64,000 nucleotides of DNA, taken from an uncultured Akkermansia sp. (GTDB taxonomy: Bacteria; Verrucomicrobiota; Verrucomicrobiia; Verrucomicrobiales; Akkermansiaceae). The DNA is taken from assembly GCA_947589345.1 (NCBI GenBank), contig CANQAC010000006.1, forward strand, positions 1-64,000, given 5' to 3'. The position numbers and the translations under genes are program-made. The notes below the pieces were generated by a model, which was not told the origin of the DNA, did not search any database, and was given only the letters and a program-made list of their open reading frames with translations. Below, piece after piece: positions 42,265 to 50,917 of this stretch. The first letter of the stretch is position 1, and every line of letters begins with the position of its first letter.

Positions 42265-42980
42265 AGCGCCTCTTTATCGCCGCACTTTTCCTGGCTGTGT
42301 GCTGTTCCTTTGGTGAGGACACATGGCTTATTTATCACGCTCCCGGAGCGGATATCAAAGCGATACAAGAGGCGGCGAACAAGGTCGTACCGGCCGACAT
42401 TTCCGTTGCACTGCAAGCGCTGCCGACCACCTGTGAAACGGCTCAAGATTTGGAGATATGTCGTGCAGCGATCAGCGCGGGCGTCCACGTATTGCCAAGT
42501 CTCGTGCTGCAAGACGCCGGCGGGACCTATGCTGCTCTTCCTCTACGCGGCCTCTCAAGCAAAGGCGTGCAAGCAGCTCGTACTCTGTCCAGCAACCCGC
42601 AACGCGGCGAACATGCCAAGCAACGGCAACTCGCAGGAGATCTGTACTATGACACGTCTTGCATCAAGCTTCCTGGCATCCCCCTGCATGAAAAATTGGC
42701 GGCTGTCAACCGTCTGCGCATTCTCTCCCAATCGGAGCATTTACCCACCGAAACGCGCCAACTGATTGCCCTGCGCTGCGTGTATAGCTCGCTTCTGCGT
42801 CTCTGTGCAGAGGTCTATGATCGTGCCCACACTCCGGTTTCCGAGCAACTATTTCTCCAAGCCGTCGCGGCGCTTGAACTTGCACGAGACTTAGATCCTC
42901 TTTCCAAGCTAGGTCGTCTCGCACACGACGAACGTGAGAAACTGCGTGCCGAACGCCTCCGTTTCAAAAAATTGGATTAA
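42261..42980 (+). CDS. Secreted protein with possible thioredoxin-like part
   Basis: 239 residues with a cleavable signal peptide (MKRLFIAALFLAVCCSFGE). Residues 20-110 may be a thioredoxin-like fold without a CxxC: an early beta strand (TWLIYHAPG), a helix, a Cys pair (CETAQDLEIC) and a LPSLVLQDAGGTYAAL segment like the cis-Pro region. The rest is helical (about 130 residues). I do not recognise a family. Translationally coupled to the Jag-like gene by a 4-bp overlap; last gene of the operon. Confidence 0.65.
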   Translation: MKRLFIAALFLAVCCSFGEDTWLIYHAPGADIKAIQEAANKVVPADISVALQALPTTCETAQDLEICRAAISAGVHVLPSLVLQDAGGTYAALPLRGLSSKGVQAARTLSSNPQRGEHAKQRQLAGDLYYDTSCIKLPGIPLHEKLAAVNRLRILSQSEHLPTETRQLIALRCVYSSLLRLCAEVYDRAHTPVSEQLFLQAVAALELARDLDPLSKLGRLAHDEREKLRAERLRFKKLD

Positions 42981-43070
42981 CTTTTCCACTCCTCCTTTCC
43001 GCTTTGTTCGCCGTTTGAAGAGTCGCGGAAGCGCACATCGGGTCATGACCGAGCCTCCGGTATTGAAAAC

Positions 43071-43102
43071 AATAAAGCGCCACCCGAATAAGATGGCACT
43101 TC
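43071..43102 (-). terminator. Probable terminator of tRNA-His
   Basis: On the minus strand AAGTGCCATC (43101-43092) pairs with GGGTGGCGCTT (43085-43075) with wobble pairs, followed by TATTGTTTT. Confidence 0.55.
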
Positions 43103-43108
43103 GCGAAG

Positions 43109-43181
43109 GGTACTCAGTGGGATTCGAACCCACGACTCTCAGAACCACAATCTGATGCTCTACCGCTGAACTATGAGTACC
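43109..43181 (-). tRNA. tRNA-His(GTG)
   Basis: The acceptor GTACTCA pairs with TGAGTAC, with the encoded extra G(-1) at 43181 opposite C73, the His identity pair. The anticodon stem TCAGA/TCTGA encloses loop TTGTGGT, anticodon GTG. The T-arm is GTGGG/CCCAC with TTCGAAT. CCA is not encoded. Confidence 0.95.
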
Positions 43182-43213
43182 GTGTAGGTTGGCGCAGACG
43201 GACTGCGGGGCAG

Positions 43214-43242
43214 AGTTTACAAGGAAAAAAGGAAATTGACAA
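43214..43242 (-). promoter_or_regulatory. Promoter of tRNA-His
   Basis: Minus strand TTGTCA (43242-43237), a 17-bp spacer and TAAACT (43219-43214), about 32 nt upstream of the tRNA. Confidence 0.7.
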
Positions 43243-43296
43243 GCCAAAAATGGCGAAATTTCCTAAAAGCGAGCCAAAAGGGGTGCAAATGAAGGG

Positions 43297-43524
43297 CTAA
43301 GATTTATTTTTGGCTCCGCAGTGGGGGCATAAAAAAACAGGTTGATTTTCTGACCGCAAGAAACGAAAACCGCAAATGCGGCATACAATGCGAGTACGCT
43401 TGCGGCGCATGCGGCGTATTTTTGAGACAACTTGCACGGGAATCATGACGGCCACGAGGACCAGGAAACCTCCGCCGAGCAGGTAGTAAAAATACTCGTT
43501 GAGGGTGATATCAATCGCGTTCAC
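43297..43524 (-). CDS. Small membrane protein with C-terminal zinc ribbon
   Basis: 75 residues. One membrane helix (YYLLGGGFLVLVAVMIPVQV, about 13-32) is followed by a highly basic stretch (KIRRMRRKRTRIV) and a zinc ribbon (CRICGFRF, then CPHCGAKNKS). The helix-basic-ribbon layout puts the ribbon in the cytoplasm. It is the last gene of the serS-exbB-exbD group and overlaps the preceding gene by 4 bp. It may be an accessory of the ExbB/ExbD motor; function unknown. Confidence 0.75.
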   Translation of the reverse strand: MNAIDITLNEYFYYLLGGGFLVLVAVMIPVQVVSKIRRMRRKRTRIVCRICGFRFLRSENQPVFLCPHCGAKNKS

Positions 43525-43961
43525 GGGGAAGCCTCCTTTTGTTGACCGGCGGTCGGAGTCGTCTCCTCCGGGGGAAATTCCAGTAAATAAGCATCATCCA
43601 GCACGAAAGAATCCTGGGCATATACAGGCCGCAATTGGGAGGGCGGCGGCAGCAAGGTCGGCAGGGGATGAAGGGGAAGAATATGCTCCGGGATGGGAAG
43701 GCGGGCGGCAGGGTCAACGGATGACGGCAACCGCAGCGGGAGTGCACTGTGCTGACGAACCCGAAAACGCGTCAATTCGTCCTGCCGGTACAAAATTTCG
43801 CCCTCACCACGCGGTGGAATCGGCTTGGGCAAGTTCACCTTAAAAAGAATCATCGTTCCGACGACTGCCCCAAGAGCCAGTATAAAAAACAAGGGCAAAC
43901 ACCCCGACATGGACCGCGGGTGCACGCTGTGGTAGATGAGATGGATGGGGGCGCGCTTCAT
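43521..43961 (-). CDS. Single-pass membrane protein, proline-rich, of ExbB/ExbD operon
   Basis: 146 residues from ATG 43961. A membrane helix (LPLFFILALGAVVGTMIL, near residues 22-39) is followed by a long Pro-rich extracytoplasmic region (LPKPIPPRGEGE, then LPLHPLPTLLPPPSQL) and an acidic end. The layout recalls TonB/TolA-like periplasmic linkers, but the typical C-terminal TonB domain is missing, so this is only a topological analogy. The start overlaps the stop of the ExbD-like gene by 4 bp. Not recognised as a family. Confidence 0.7.
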   Translation of the reverse strand: MKRAPIHLIYHSVHPRSMSGCLPLFFILALGAVVGTMILFKVNLPKPIPPRGEGEILYRQDELTRFRVRQHSALPLRLPSSVDPAARLPIPEHILPLHPLPTLLPPPSQLRPVYAQDSFVLDDAYLLEFPPEETTPTAGQQKEASP

Positions 43962-44389
43962 TCGTCGGATGCTGGTCGGCCAAAAAAGGCGCAAGTGAAG
44001 CCATGTGACAGGATTTTGTCCACGAGCTGCTGAATGGAGCCAACAGCAACCGCTTCATCACAAACGATGATCACAGTGACATGAGCCGGAGTAGGAGAAT
44101 CCCATTCGGAAAGCAAATTTTCGACTCCGTCCATACCGCCCGAGATTTCCGTATCCTCGAGAAAGAAGCGGGGAGTCTCCCCGGGAGCAACCGTAATAAT
44201 ATGGGAGAGGGAGCGATCGTAGTTGGGTATGATAAAATGCGATGAGGCCGGAGAAATCACAACGCCGTGCCTGAGTGGACGGTAACTGGTGAGCAGAACG
44301 CACATACAAAGCAGCAAAAACAGATTCACCCCGGTTACGATGAGAATGGCAAAACCGGATCCGGTGAGACTGGAGCGTATGCGGCGCAT
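43958..44389 (-). CDS. ExbD/TolR-like protein
   Basis: 143 residues. A short basic cytoplasmic N-terminus (MRRIRSSLTG) precedes one membrane helix (FAILIVTGVNLFLLLCMCVLL) and an alpha/beta periplasmic domain with VTVIIVCDEAVAVGSIQQLVDKILSHG, matching the ExbD/TolR pattern. The conserved membrane Asp of ExbD, used for proton flow, is not seen: the helix has Asn near its middle (GVNLF). That raises the question whether the motor is energised in the usual way. It follows the ExbB-like gene at 8 nt spacing. Confidence 0.78.
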   Translation of the reverse strand: MRRIRSSLTGSGFAILIVTGVNLFLLLCMCVLLTSYRPLRHGVVISPASSHFIIPNYDRSLSHIITVAPGETPRFFLEDTEISGGMDGVENLLSEWDSPTPAHVTVIIVCDEAVAVGSIQQLVDKILSHGFTCAFFGRPASDE

Positions 44390-44397
44390 GGATCAAG

Positions 44398-45111
44398 TCA
44401 GGGATTATCAGGGAGAGAAGAGGACTCATCATCCGATGCATGGGATAAATCCTCCGCAGGAGACTTCATACGATTGAGTCGGGCATCGCAGATAATGTGG
44501 ACACATTCCAGACCGGCGCGTTCTATACTGTTGATAATTTTACGAGCGCGGGAGGCGAGGTACATGTAGAAGATGTAGGTAGGGATCGCCAGAATAATGC
44601 CCGTGGCTGAGACAAGCAAGGCACGGCGCAGAGCAAAAGCGATCTGCGGCATGGAGGCCCCGCCATCCACAATACCCGGCTGTTCATAAAAATCCACCAG
44701 AGCAAGAATCGTACCGAGCATGCCAAGAAGAGGCATCACCGTAGCACACACCAACAAGGTGCGAATGTTACGATCCACGCGAAACACTTCCAGCTCTGCG
44801 GCCTCCAATGCAATCTCCCGCAGCTCGCTGCGAGCCAATTTCGGACGGGTCAACACCGCTTCCACCACACGAGCCATGGGCCCGGGCAATTGGCGCGCCT
44901 CATGCAACGCTTCATTGTACTGCCCGCTGCGTAACAAAGCTGACAAACCACGTAGGAAATCACCGGAGTTGATATTAACGCGGTGGAAATAGAAAAGGCG
45001 TTCTGCAATAACCGTGACAGCAAGCACCGCAAATACGATGATAAACCAGAAAACCGGCCCCATCGCTACGATGATGCCATCACTCATAGCTAGTGGTAAG
45101 TAGGCTGACAT
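44398..45111 (-). CDS. MotA/TolQ/ExbB-family proton channel protein
   Basis: 237 residues. Three membrane segments: near 14-38 (GPVFWFIIVFAVLAVTVIAERL), near 120-142 (TLLVCATVMPLLGMLGTILALVDFY) and near 165-190 (ALLVSATGIILAIPTYIFYMYLASRA). The MLGTILAL and ATGIILAIP motifs are those of ExbB/TolQ. The protein presumably forms a proton-motive complex with the ExbD-like partner next to it. ATG 45111 is used, 20 nt after the serS stop; an in-frame ATG at 45087 is an alternative. Confidence 0.88.
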   Translation of the reverse strand: MSAYLPLAMSDGIIVAMGPVFWFIIVFAVLAVTVIAERLFYFHRVNINSGDFLRGLSALLRSGQYNEALHEARQLPGPMARVVEAVLTRPKLARSELREIALEAAELEVFRVDRNIRTLLVCATVMPLLGMLGTILALVDFYEQPGIVDGGASMPQIAFALRRALLVSATGIILAIPTYIFYMYLASRARKIINSIERAGLECVHIICDARLNRMKSPAEDLSHASDDESSSLPDNP

Positions 45112-45131
45112 AATAACGGAAAATGGACAAT

Positions 45132-46418
45132 TTACTGAGCGAGGGGTGTGAGAAGCTCATGACCAAAGTACGGGACCAAAGCATCCGGAATGCGTACAGA
45201 GCCGTCCGGCTGCTGACATTGCTCAAGGAGAGCCACGTAGAGGCGCGGCAGTGCAGTCCCCGAGCCGTTGAGCGTGTATGGTACGCGCATGCGACCTTCA
45301 GCATCTTTATACCGCAGCTTCATGCGGCGCGCCTGGTAATCGGTAAAGCAAGAACAGCTGGACACCTCCAGGTACTTGCCTTGTCCGGGAGCCCAAACCT
45401 CAATATCATAGGTTTTGGCAGACGAGAAGCCCACATCTCCGGTACACAACTCAATGACGCGGTAATGCAGGCCGAGCTTTTGCAAGATACTCTCGGCATG
45501 ACCCGTGAGTTCCTCCAACATGCTAAAACCATCCTCCGGACGGCATATGGTGACCAGCTCAACCTTGTCAAACTGGTGAACGCGAATCATGCCTTTGTTA
45601 TCGCGTCCGGCAGACCCGGCTTCCCGGCGGAAGCAGGGTGTGTAGGCCGTCATCTTGATGGGCAAATCGCTCTCACGCAAAATCTGCTCGCGGTAGAGAT
45701 TGGTAACGGGAACCTCGGCGGTAGGGACATTGAACATGCTGTTGCATTCGAGTCCGTACATATCCTCCTCGAACTTGGGAAGCTGTCCGGTACCCACCAT
45801 ACAATCTCGTTTCACCATGAAAGGAACTCCCACCTCCTGGTAACCGTTTTGCAGGGTCTGGGTATCGAGCAAAAAGTTTATCAGGGCGCGCTCCAACCGC
45901 GCTCCTAACCCGCGGTAAACGATAAAGCCCGATCCGGAAATGCGGGCCGCGCCTTCAAAATCCAGCAAACCGAGCATGGTTCCGAGTTGCACGTGGTCAC
46001 GCGGCGCCACTATTTGAGGAGGATCTCCCCACGTACGAAGCACGGGGTTAGCCGACTCATCTGCACCCACGGGTGCGGCATCATGCGGCATGTTGGGGAT
46101 GGCGAGCAAGAGCTGCTCTTGCTCCTCAGTGGCGGCGGCGGCGGCGGATTCCAACTCACGCAAACGCTCACCCACTTCTCCCATTCGAGCCTTAAGCTGT
46201 TGCGCCGCCTCCGTGTTACCCTCCTTCATGAGCGAGCCGATCTTTTTAGATGAGCTATTGCGTTCCTGAGACAGGGCCTGTTTCTCGGTTTCAATTTTGC
46301 GACGTCTTTCATCGCACTCGATCACACGATCCACCAACTTCCAATGCTCGCCACCGCGCAATCGAACCCGCTCCTTCACGTACTCCGGGTTCTCTCGAAT
46401 AACTCGAATATCCAACAT
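45132..46418 (-). CDS. serS: Serine-tRNA ligase
   Basis: 428 residues, standard. It charges tRNA-Ser and tRNA-Sec. The N-terminal coiled-coil arm runs from about residue 25 to 100 (ECDERRRKIETEKQALSQER onwards). Class II motifs 2 (CFRREAGSAGRDNKGMIRVHQFDKVE) and 3 (NGSGTALPRLYVALLEQCQQPDGS) are seen in part, plus the SCSCFTDYQARRMKLRY segment. First gene of a transcript that continues into exbB and exbD; a tRNA-ligase leading a membrane-motor operon is unusual. ATG is 9 nt from the -10 box. Confidence 0.97.
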   Translation of the reverse strand: MLDIRVIRENPEYVKERVRLRGGEHWKLVDRVIECDERRRKIETEKQALSQERNSSSKKIGSLMKEGNTEAAQQLKARMGEVGERLRELESAAAAATEEQEQLLLAIPNMPHDAAPVGADESANPVLRTWGDPPQIVAPRDHVQLGTMLGLLDFEGAARISGSGFIVYRGLGARLERALINFLLDTQTLQNGYQEVGVPFMVKRDCMVGTGQLPKFEEDMYGLECNSMFNVPTAEVPVTNLYREQILRESDLPIKMTAYTPCFRREAGSAGRDNKGMIRVHQFDKVELVTICRPEDGFSMLEELTGHAESILQKLGLHYRVIELCTGDVGFSSAKTYDIEVWAPGQGKYLEVSSCSCFTDYQARRMKLRYKDAEGRMRVPYTLNGSGTALPRLYVALLEQCQQPDGSVRIPDALVPYFGHELLTPLAQ

Positions 46419-46427
46419 AACGCGGTC

Positions 46428-46456
46428 ATTCTACGACATGGTCGTCGATTTTTCAA
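46428..46456 (-). promoter_or_regulatory. Near-leaderless promoter of serS operon
   Basis: Minus strand TTGAAA (46456-46451), a 17-bp spacer and TAGAAT (46433-46428), 9 nt before ATG 46418. Confidence 0.75.
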
Positions 46457-46731
46457 GCTCTAGTTTCGGACGAGTCTGTTTTTCGAACGGCTACGCGGCT
46501 TCAAAAGATTCGCTTCAACATCATCCACCCCCCCAAAAATTTCTTGCGCAGGCAATGCCCCGCCCCGTTTCATCCATCCCTGTTCCTGGTCTGTCCGTGA
46601 CTCCACATTCAAATCAATAAGAACCTGCCCGCCTCAGCGGACCGAGCGGGAATGGGTCACGCGCATTCCCCGGCGCACGGGAGAAGGAAAATGGCAGCGG
46701 CATCTCTCACCGTACACTCCCGCAAAAAACC
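46457..46731. other. Intergenic stretch without recognised gene
   Basis: Between the serS promoter and the thioesterase promoter. No ORF with gene-like features, RNA gene or clear hairpin is seen. Confidence 0.6.
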
Positions 46732-46761
46732 TTGACGGGATGGGACGCGGTGGGGTAACAT
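46732..46761 (+). promoter_or_regulatory. Promoter of the thioesterase gene
   Basis: TTGACG (46732-46737), an 18-bp spacer and TAACAT (46756-46761), 14 nt before ATG 46776. Confidence 0.7.
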
Positions 46762-46775
46762 GAGCGCCATCAATT

Positions 46776-47483
46776 ATGTATAGCATTCACCGCACAATAG
46801 CGACCAGTGATGTGGGAGCGGACGGATTGATGAAGCCCGGAACGGCGGCTTTACTCATGCAGGACTGCAGCAGTTTTCAATTTCAACGAGAAAAAAAGTT
46901 CAACGATTTTCTCATCACGCACCAGATGGGTGTGTTTCTTGTATCTCGCCAGGTGGATTTTCTGCGCATGCCCGGCTATGGTGAGGAGGTGGAAGTGTGG
47001 ACCGGCATCCATGGGTGCAAAGGATTTTACGGCCTGCGTAATACGACAATCCGCGACGCTTCCGGGGCGTTATGCGCCGTCAGTTTTGCCGTGGGAGCGT
47101 TCGTAAAACGCGATACCGGGCGACCCTTTGTCATGCCCCCTGAAACCTATGATGGCATCGTGGATTGTCAGCCGCTGGACATGGAATACTTACCCCGCAA
47201 GATCACCCTGCCCGCCGGGTTGACATTCACGGAGCAGTGGAGAGATTTTGTGCGCCCGGGGTACTTGGACGCCAACAACCATTTGAACGCCGGACGAGCA
47301 ATGGACATGGCGGCTGCATGCATCGAGTACCCGCTCAAACGCATGCGCGTGGAGTACAAAAAGCAGGCAAAATCCGGCGCCGGCTTGATTCTTGAGCGAG
47401 CAGATGTGGAAGAGTTGCACAGCTTCCTTCGCCTGTGCGACCCCGAGGGAGACGTGTACTCCGTGTATGAATTTTCAGGATGA
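46776..47483 (+). CDS. Acyl-ACP thioesterase, hotdog fold
   Basis: 235 residues with two hotdog halves, as in FatA/FatB-type acyl-ACP thioesterases. The first half has the long helix start MKPGTAALLMQDCSSFQF and strands VFLVSRQVDFLRMPGYGEEV and VEVWTGI. The second half begins near FVRPGYLDANNHLNAGRAMD, which includes the D-x-N-x-H motif of the catalytic site. The enzyme hydrolyses acyl-ACP to free fatty acid in the cytoplasm, which an Aas-like ligase (25 kb) could reactivate. It stands alone, 87 nt upstream of a UvrA paralogue in the same direction. Confidence 0.88.
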   Translation: MYSIHRTIATSDVGADGLMKPGTAALLMQDCSSFQFQREKKFNDFLITHQMGVFLVSRQVDFLRMPGYGEEVEVWTGIHGCKGFYGLRNTTIRDASGALCAVSFAVGAFVKRDTGRPFVMPPETYDGIVDCQPLDMEYLPRKITLPAGLTFTEQWRDFVRPGYLDANNHLNAGRAMDMAAACIEYPLKRMRVEYKKQAKSGAGLILERADVEELHSFLRLCDPEGDVYSVYEFSG

Positions 47484-47569
47484 AATCAGTATCCGAGGTG
47501 CGCCTGACTCGACTTAAGCTACCGAGTCGGACGACGTAGAAGCGACGCCATGTCAACAAAAATTGCAGC

Positions 47570-50074
47570 ATGAAAAACCCGACAAAGTTCAGTGAACCGG
47601 AATGGATTCAAGTGCGCGGCGGGCGTGTTCACAACTTGAAAAACATCGATGTGGACGTGCCGCTGCACAAGGTGGTCGGCATTGCCGGTGTATCCGGTTC
47701 CGGCAAATCATCACTCGCACTGGGCATTTTGTATGCCGAGGGCTCGAGAAGATACCTGGAATCACTTTCGACATACACACGCCGACGCATGACGCAAGCG
47801 GAAAAAGCCCAGGTCGATGAGGTCCTGTACGTTCCGGCGGCGCTCGCCCTGCGTCAGCGACCGGGCGTACCGGGCATTCGCAGCACCTTCGGCACGGGCA
47901 CCGAGCTCCTCAATATCCTGCGCTTGATGTTCTCCCGCTTGGCGAGCCACCGCTGCCCCAACGGTCACTACGCTCCACCTTCACTGAATGTAGCGGCGGA
48001 TCAGGAAATCATCTGTCCGGAATGCGGCGTTCACTTCCTTGCCCCGGGAGCTGAGGAACTTGCTTTCAATAGCCAGGGCGCTTGCAAACGCTGCGATGGC
48101 ACGGGAATCGTACTCACCGTGGACGAAAGCACGCTTGTGCCGGACGAATCGCTCTCCATTGACGAAGGAGCGGTGGCTCCCTGGCAAACTCTGATGTGGT
48201 CGCTCATGAAAGACATCGCTCGTGAGATGGGCGTGCGTACGAATGTTCCATTCTGTAAACTCACTAAGAAGGAGCGAGATATTGTTTTTCACGGTCCTGC
48301 CGTCAAAAAGAATATCATTTACCAGAATATGACCAGCGGCGCAGCAGGCGACATGGATTTCACCTACTTCAACGCCACCTATACCGTGGAAAACGCCCTT
48401 TCAAAAGTAAAGGATGAAAAAGGGATGAAACGCGTGGAAAAGTTCCTGCGGCGCGAGGTATGCCCGGACTGCGGAGGAACGCGCCTGAGCGACCGGGCGC
48501 GCGCACCGAGATTACGCTCCATCTCATTGGCGGAAGCCTGCACGTACACCTTGGCGGATCTGGAACAGTGGGTGGACGGAGTGCCGGCATCTCTCCCGCG
48601 CGAGATGCGTCCCATGGCACATAGCATCTGCACCTCATTCCACAGCGCGTCAAAACGACTCATTGACCTGGGGCTCTCATACCTCACGCTGGATCGCGCA
48701 GCCTCCACTCTTTCCACCGGTGAACGACAGCGCATGCAGCTGGCTCGTGCCGTGCGCAACAGGACGACAGGAGTGCTTTATGTATTGGACGAGCCATCAA
48801 TCGGTCTGCATCCGGCCAACATGGAAGGACTGACCGGAGTGATGCATGACTTGATCAAGGATGGCAACACCGTGGTACTCGTGGATCACGATACTCAAAT
48901 TCTGAAGGAAGCTGACTGGCTGATTGAACTGGGACCGGAAGCGGGGGCTGAAGGCGGAACCATCATCGCACAAGGATCGCTCCAGCAGGTGATGCGCGAC
49001 AACCATTCGAAAATCGCTCCCTTCCTGGCCGGCAAAAAGATAGCTCGCACAGGGGCAGCCGTCTCCATGAAGGACATGTTTAACCTGGGACGCATTCACC
49101 TTCGCACCGACGCTATTCACACCGTCAAGCCGTTGGAGGTTGATTTTCCCAAAGGGCGTCTCACTGTCATTACCGGCGTATCCGGGTCCGGAAAGACAAC
49201 CATGATACTTGAGAGTTTAATTCCGGCGCTGGAAGCGCAACTGAAAGGAGGAAAACTTCCGAATCATGTTCGCTGCGCGGAGGCGGAGGGCATCCGTCAA
49301 ATCAAACTCATTGATGCAACTCCCATCGGCATCAACGTACGCTCCACGGTGGCGACCTATGCCGGTGTACACGACGAATTGCGCAAAACTTTTGCCCGCA
49401 CTCCAAGCGCCAGGAAAAAGGGGTATAAAGCCGGCGATTTTTCCTACAACACCGGCAGATTGCGGTGTCCCACCTGCGACGGCACCGGCATCATCAACCT
49501 GGATGTGCAATTCCTCCCGGATGTTGAAATCCCCTGCCCCGACTGCAATGGGTCTCGTTACGCCAGGGAGGCGGGGTGCATCCGGCGTTCGCCCAAGAAT
49601 GGAGGAACGGCAAGCACCTTGCCGGAATTGATGGACATGAGTATTGACGAGGCATTAGCGGCATGCGGGGACCTGCCTCTGGTCAAACGTCGTTTGCAGG
49701 TGTTGCATGATTTGGGATTGGGATATCTGACACTGGGGGAAGAAACGCCGGGGTTATCAGGCGGCGAGGCTCAGCGGCTCAAATTGACCGGGGAAATGGG
49801 ACGAGGGCAGACCGACACGATCTTCGTATTTGACGAGCCGACGATTGGCCTACATCCGCTCGACGTAGAATCCCTGCTGCAAGTGTTTCGCTCGCTGATC
49901 AACAACGGAGCCACCGTCATTATCATCGAGCATGATTTGGACATCATACGCCATGCGGACTACATTCTCGATATGGGACCGGGTGGCGGTGACATGGGCG
50001 GCAAAATCATTGCTCGCGGCACGCCCGCCGATATACGCAAGAACAAGGCGAGCGTCACCGGTCAATTCCTGTAG
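47570..50074 (+). CDS. UvrA-like ABC ATPase paralogue
   Basis: 834 residues, about 100 shorter than standard UvrA (near 940). Two ABC halves are present, with Walker A GVSGSGKS (40-47) and a second GVSGSGKT. Signatures are LSTGERQRMQLARA, with Thr instead of the usual second-Gly form, and LSGGEAQRLKL. Zinc knuckles CPNGH, CPECG, CKRCDGTG and CPTCDGTG/CPDCNGS are present. The shorter length and divergent first signature fit the UvrA-paralogue group found in gut and soil bacteria, some linked to drug or DNA-intercalator resistance, rather than the main excision-repair subunit. No uvrB is nearby. It converges with the metal-ABC genes. Confidence 0.82.
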   Translation: MKNPTKFSEPEWIQVRGGRVHNLKNIDVDVPLHKVVGIAGVSGSGKSSLALGILYAEGSRRYLESLSTYTRRRMTQAEKAQVDEVLYVPAALALRQRPGVPGIRSTFGTGTELLNILRLMFSRLASHRCPNGHYAPPSLNVAADQEIICPECGVHFLAPGAEELAFNSQGACKRCDGTGIVLTVDESTLVPDESLSIDEGAVAPWQTLMWSLMKDIAREMGVRTNVPFCKLTKKERDIVFHGPAVKKNIIYQNMTSGAAGDMDFTYFNATYTVENALSKVKDEKGMKRVEKFLRREVCPDCGGTRLSDRARAPRLRSISLAEACTYTLADLEQWVDGVPASLPREMRPMAHSICTSFHSASKRLIDLGLSYLTLDRAASTLSTGERQRMQLARAVRNRTTGVLYVLDEPSIGLHPANMEGLTGVMHDLIKDGNTVVLVDHDTQILKEADWLIELGPEAGAEGGTIIAQGSLQQVMRDNHSKIAPFLAGKKIARTGAAVSMKDMFNLGRIHLRTDAIHTVKPLEVDFPKGRLTVITGVSGSGKTTMILESLIPALEAQLKGGKLPNHVRCAEAEGIRQIKLIDATPIGINVRSTVATYAGVHDELRKTFARTPSARKKGYKAGDFSYNTGRLRCPTCDGTGIINLDVQFLPDVEIPCPDCNGSRYAREAGCIRRSPKNGGTASTLPELMDMSIDEALAACGDLPLVKRRLQVLHDLGLGYLTLGEETPGLSGGEAQRLKLTGEMGRGQTDTIFVFDEPTIGLHPLDVESLLQVFRSLINNGATVIIIEHDLDIIRHADYILDMGPGGGDMGGKIIARGTPADIRKNKASVTGQFL

Positions 50075-50095
50075 CACGCGAATTGCCGGGAGACG

Positions 50096-50917
50096 TCAGC
50101 GCACCGACAAACGGAATCTCCACGCGACAGCAAACGCAAGCCCCAGCAGAAGGATGATTGTCGCACCGAGGTGCAACCCCAGCGGGTACGATACGAAGAA
50201 AGCCGCCACACTGCAGCCGCCGCCTATCGCCCCCGCCCCCCAGAACATCAATTCCGCCCGATTGGTGAGCAGGCGCATGATGCCTGCCGGCGCCACCAAC
50301 AAACCAAGTGTGAGCAAAGCCCCCACAGCTTGCAGCGATGAAACAAGGGCCAGGATAATAAGAGCGTACACAGCATAGCTGATCGTGCGCGTGGGAAGTC
50401 CCATGCTCGTGGCTGTGTTCGGATCGAAGAGCCAGATAAGTAAGGGACGTTTGAAGGCCGTGACGGCGAGCAACGCCACTGCGCCGATGCCATAAGCGAG
50501 GCAAAGGTCAACGTAGCTCATGCTCATGATATTGCCGAAGAGCCAGTCATCCACCTTTTGTTGCAAGCCCAAACTCACAAGGATCACGTAGCCCAAGGCA
50601 AATGCTGCCGAGTGAATGATGGAAAGAGCCGCGTCGTGATGCAAACGGGAAGTGCGAGCAACGAAGAGAGAACTGAGGCCCACCAGCAACCCGGCCACCA
50701 CCGCTCCGACCAACGCACTCCACTGTCCCAACCCGAAAAGCAATATACCGATGGCAATGCCCGGAAGAAGTGCACAAGAAACAGCCCCAAGTTGCAGCGA
50801 AGATCTCCGTAGCACCACTAACGCGCTCACATAGCCATCCACAAAACCCACAACGGCACAAGTCCACAGGGTTCTCAGCGCGATCGGTTCGGCTAAATAG
50901 CTCAGAAAGTCATTCAT
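50096..50917 (-). CDS. Zn/Mn ABC transporter permease (ZnuB/MntB type)
   Basis: 273 residues with about 8-9 membrane helices and the ABC-3 permease pattern: FVDGYVSALVVLRRSSLQLGAVSCALLPGIAIG near the N-terminus, with the usual coupling-helix region, and ALLTLGLLVAPAGIMRLLTNR near residue 210. It forms the channel for a divalent metal, Zn or Mn. The start overlaps the ATP-binding protein gene by 1 nt. Last gene of the four-gene metal-importer operon. Confidence 0.9.
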   Translation of the reverse strand: MNDFLSYLAEPIALRTLWTCAVVGFVDGYVSALVVLRRSSLQLGAVSCALLPGIAIGILLFGLGQWSALVGAVVAGLLVGLSSLFVARTSRLHHDAALSIIHSAAFALGYVILVSLGLQQKVDDWLFGNIMSMSYVDLCLAYGIGAVALLAVTAFKRPLLIWLFDPNTATSMGLPTRTISYAVYALIILALVSSLQAVGALLTLGLLVAPAGIMRLLTNRAELMFWGAGAIGGGCSVAAFFVSYPLGLHLGATIILLLGLAFAVAWRFRLSVR

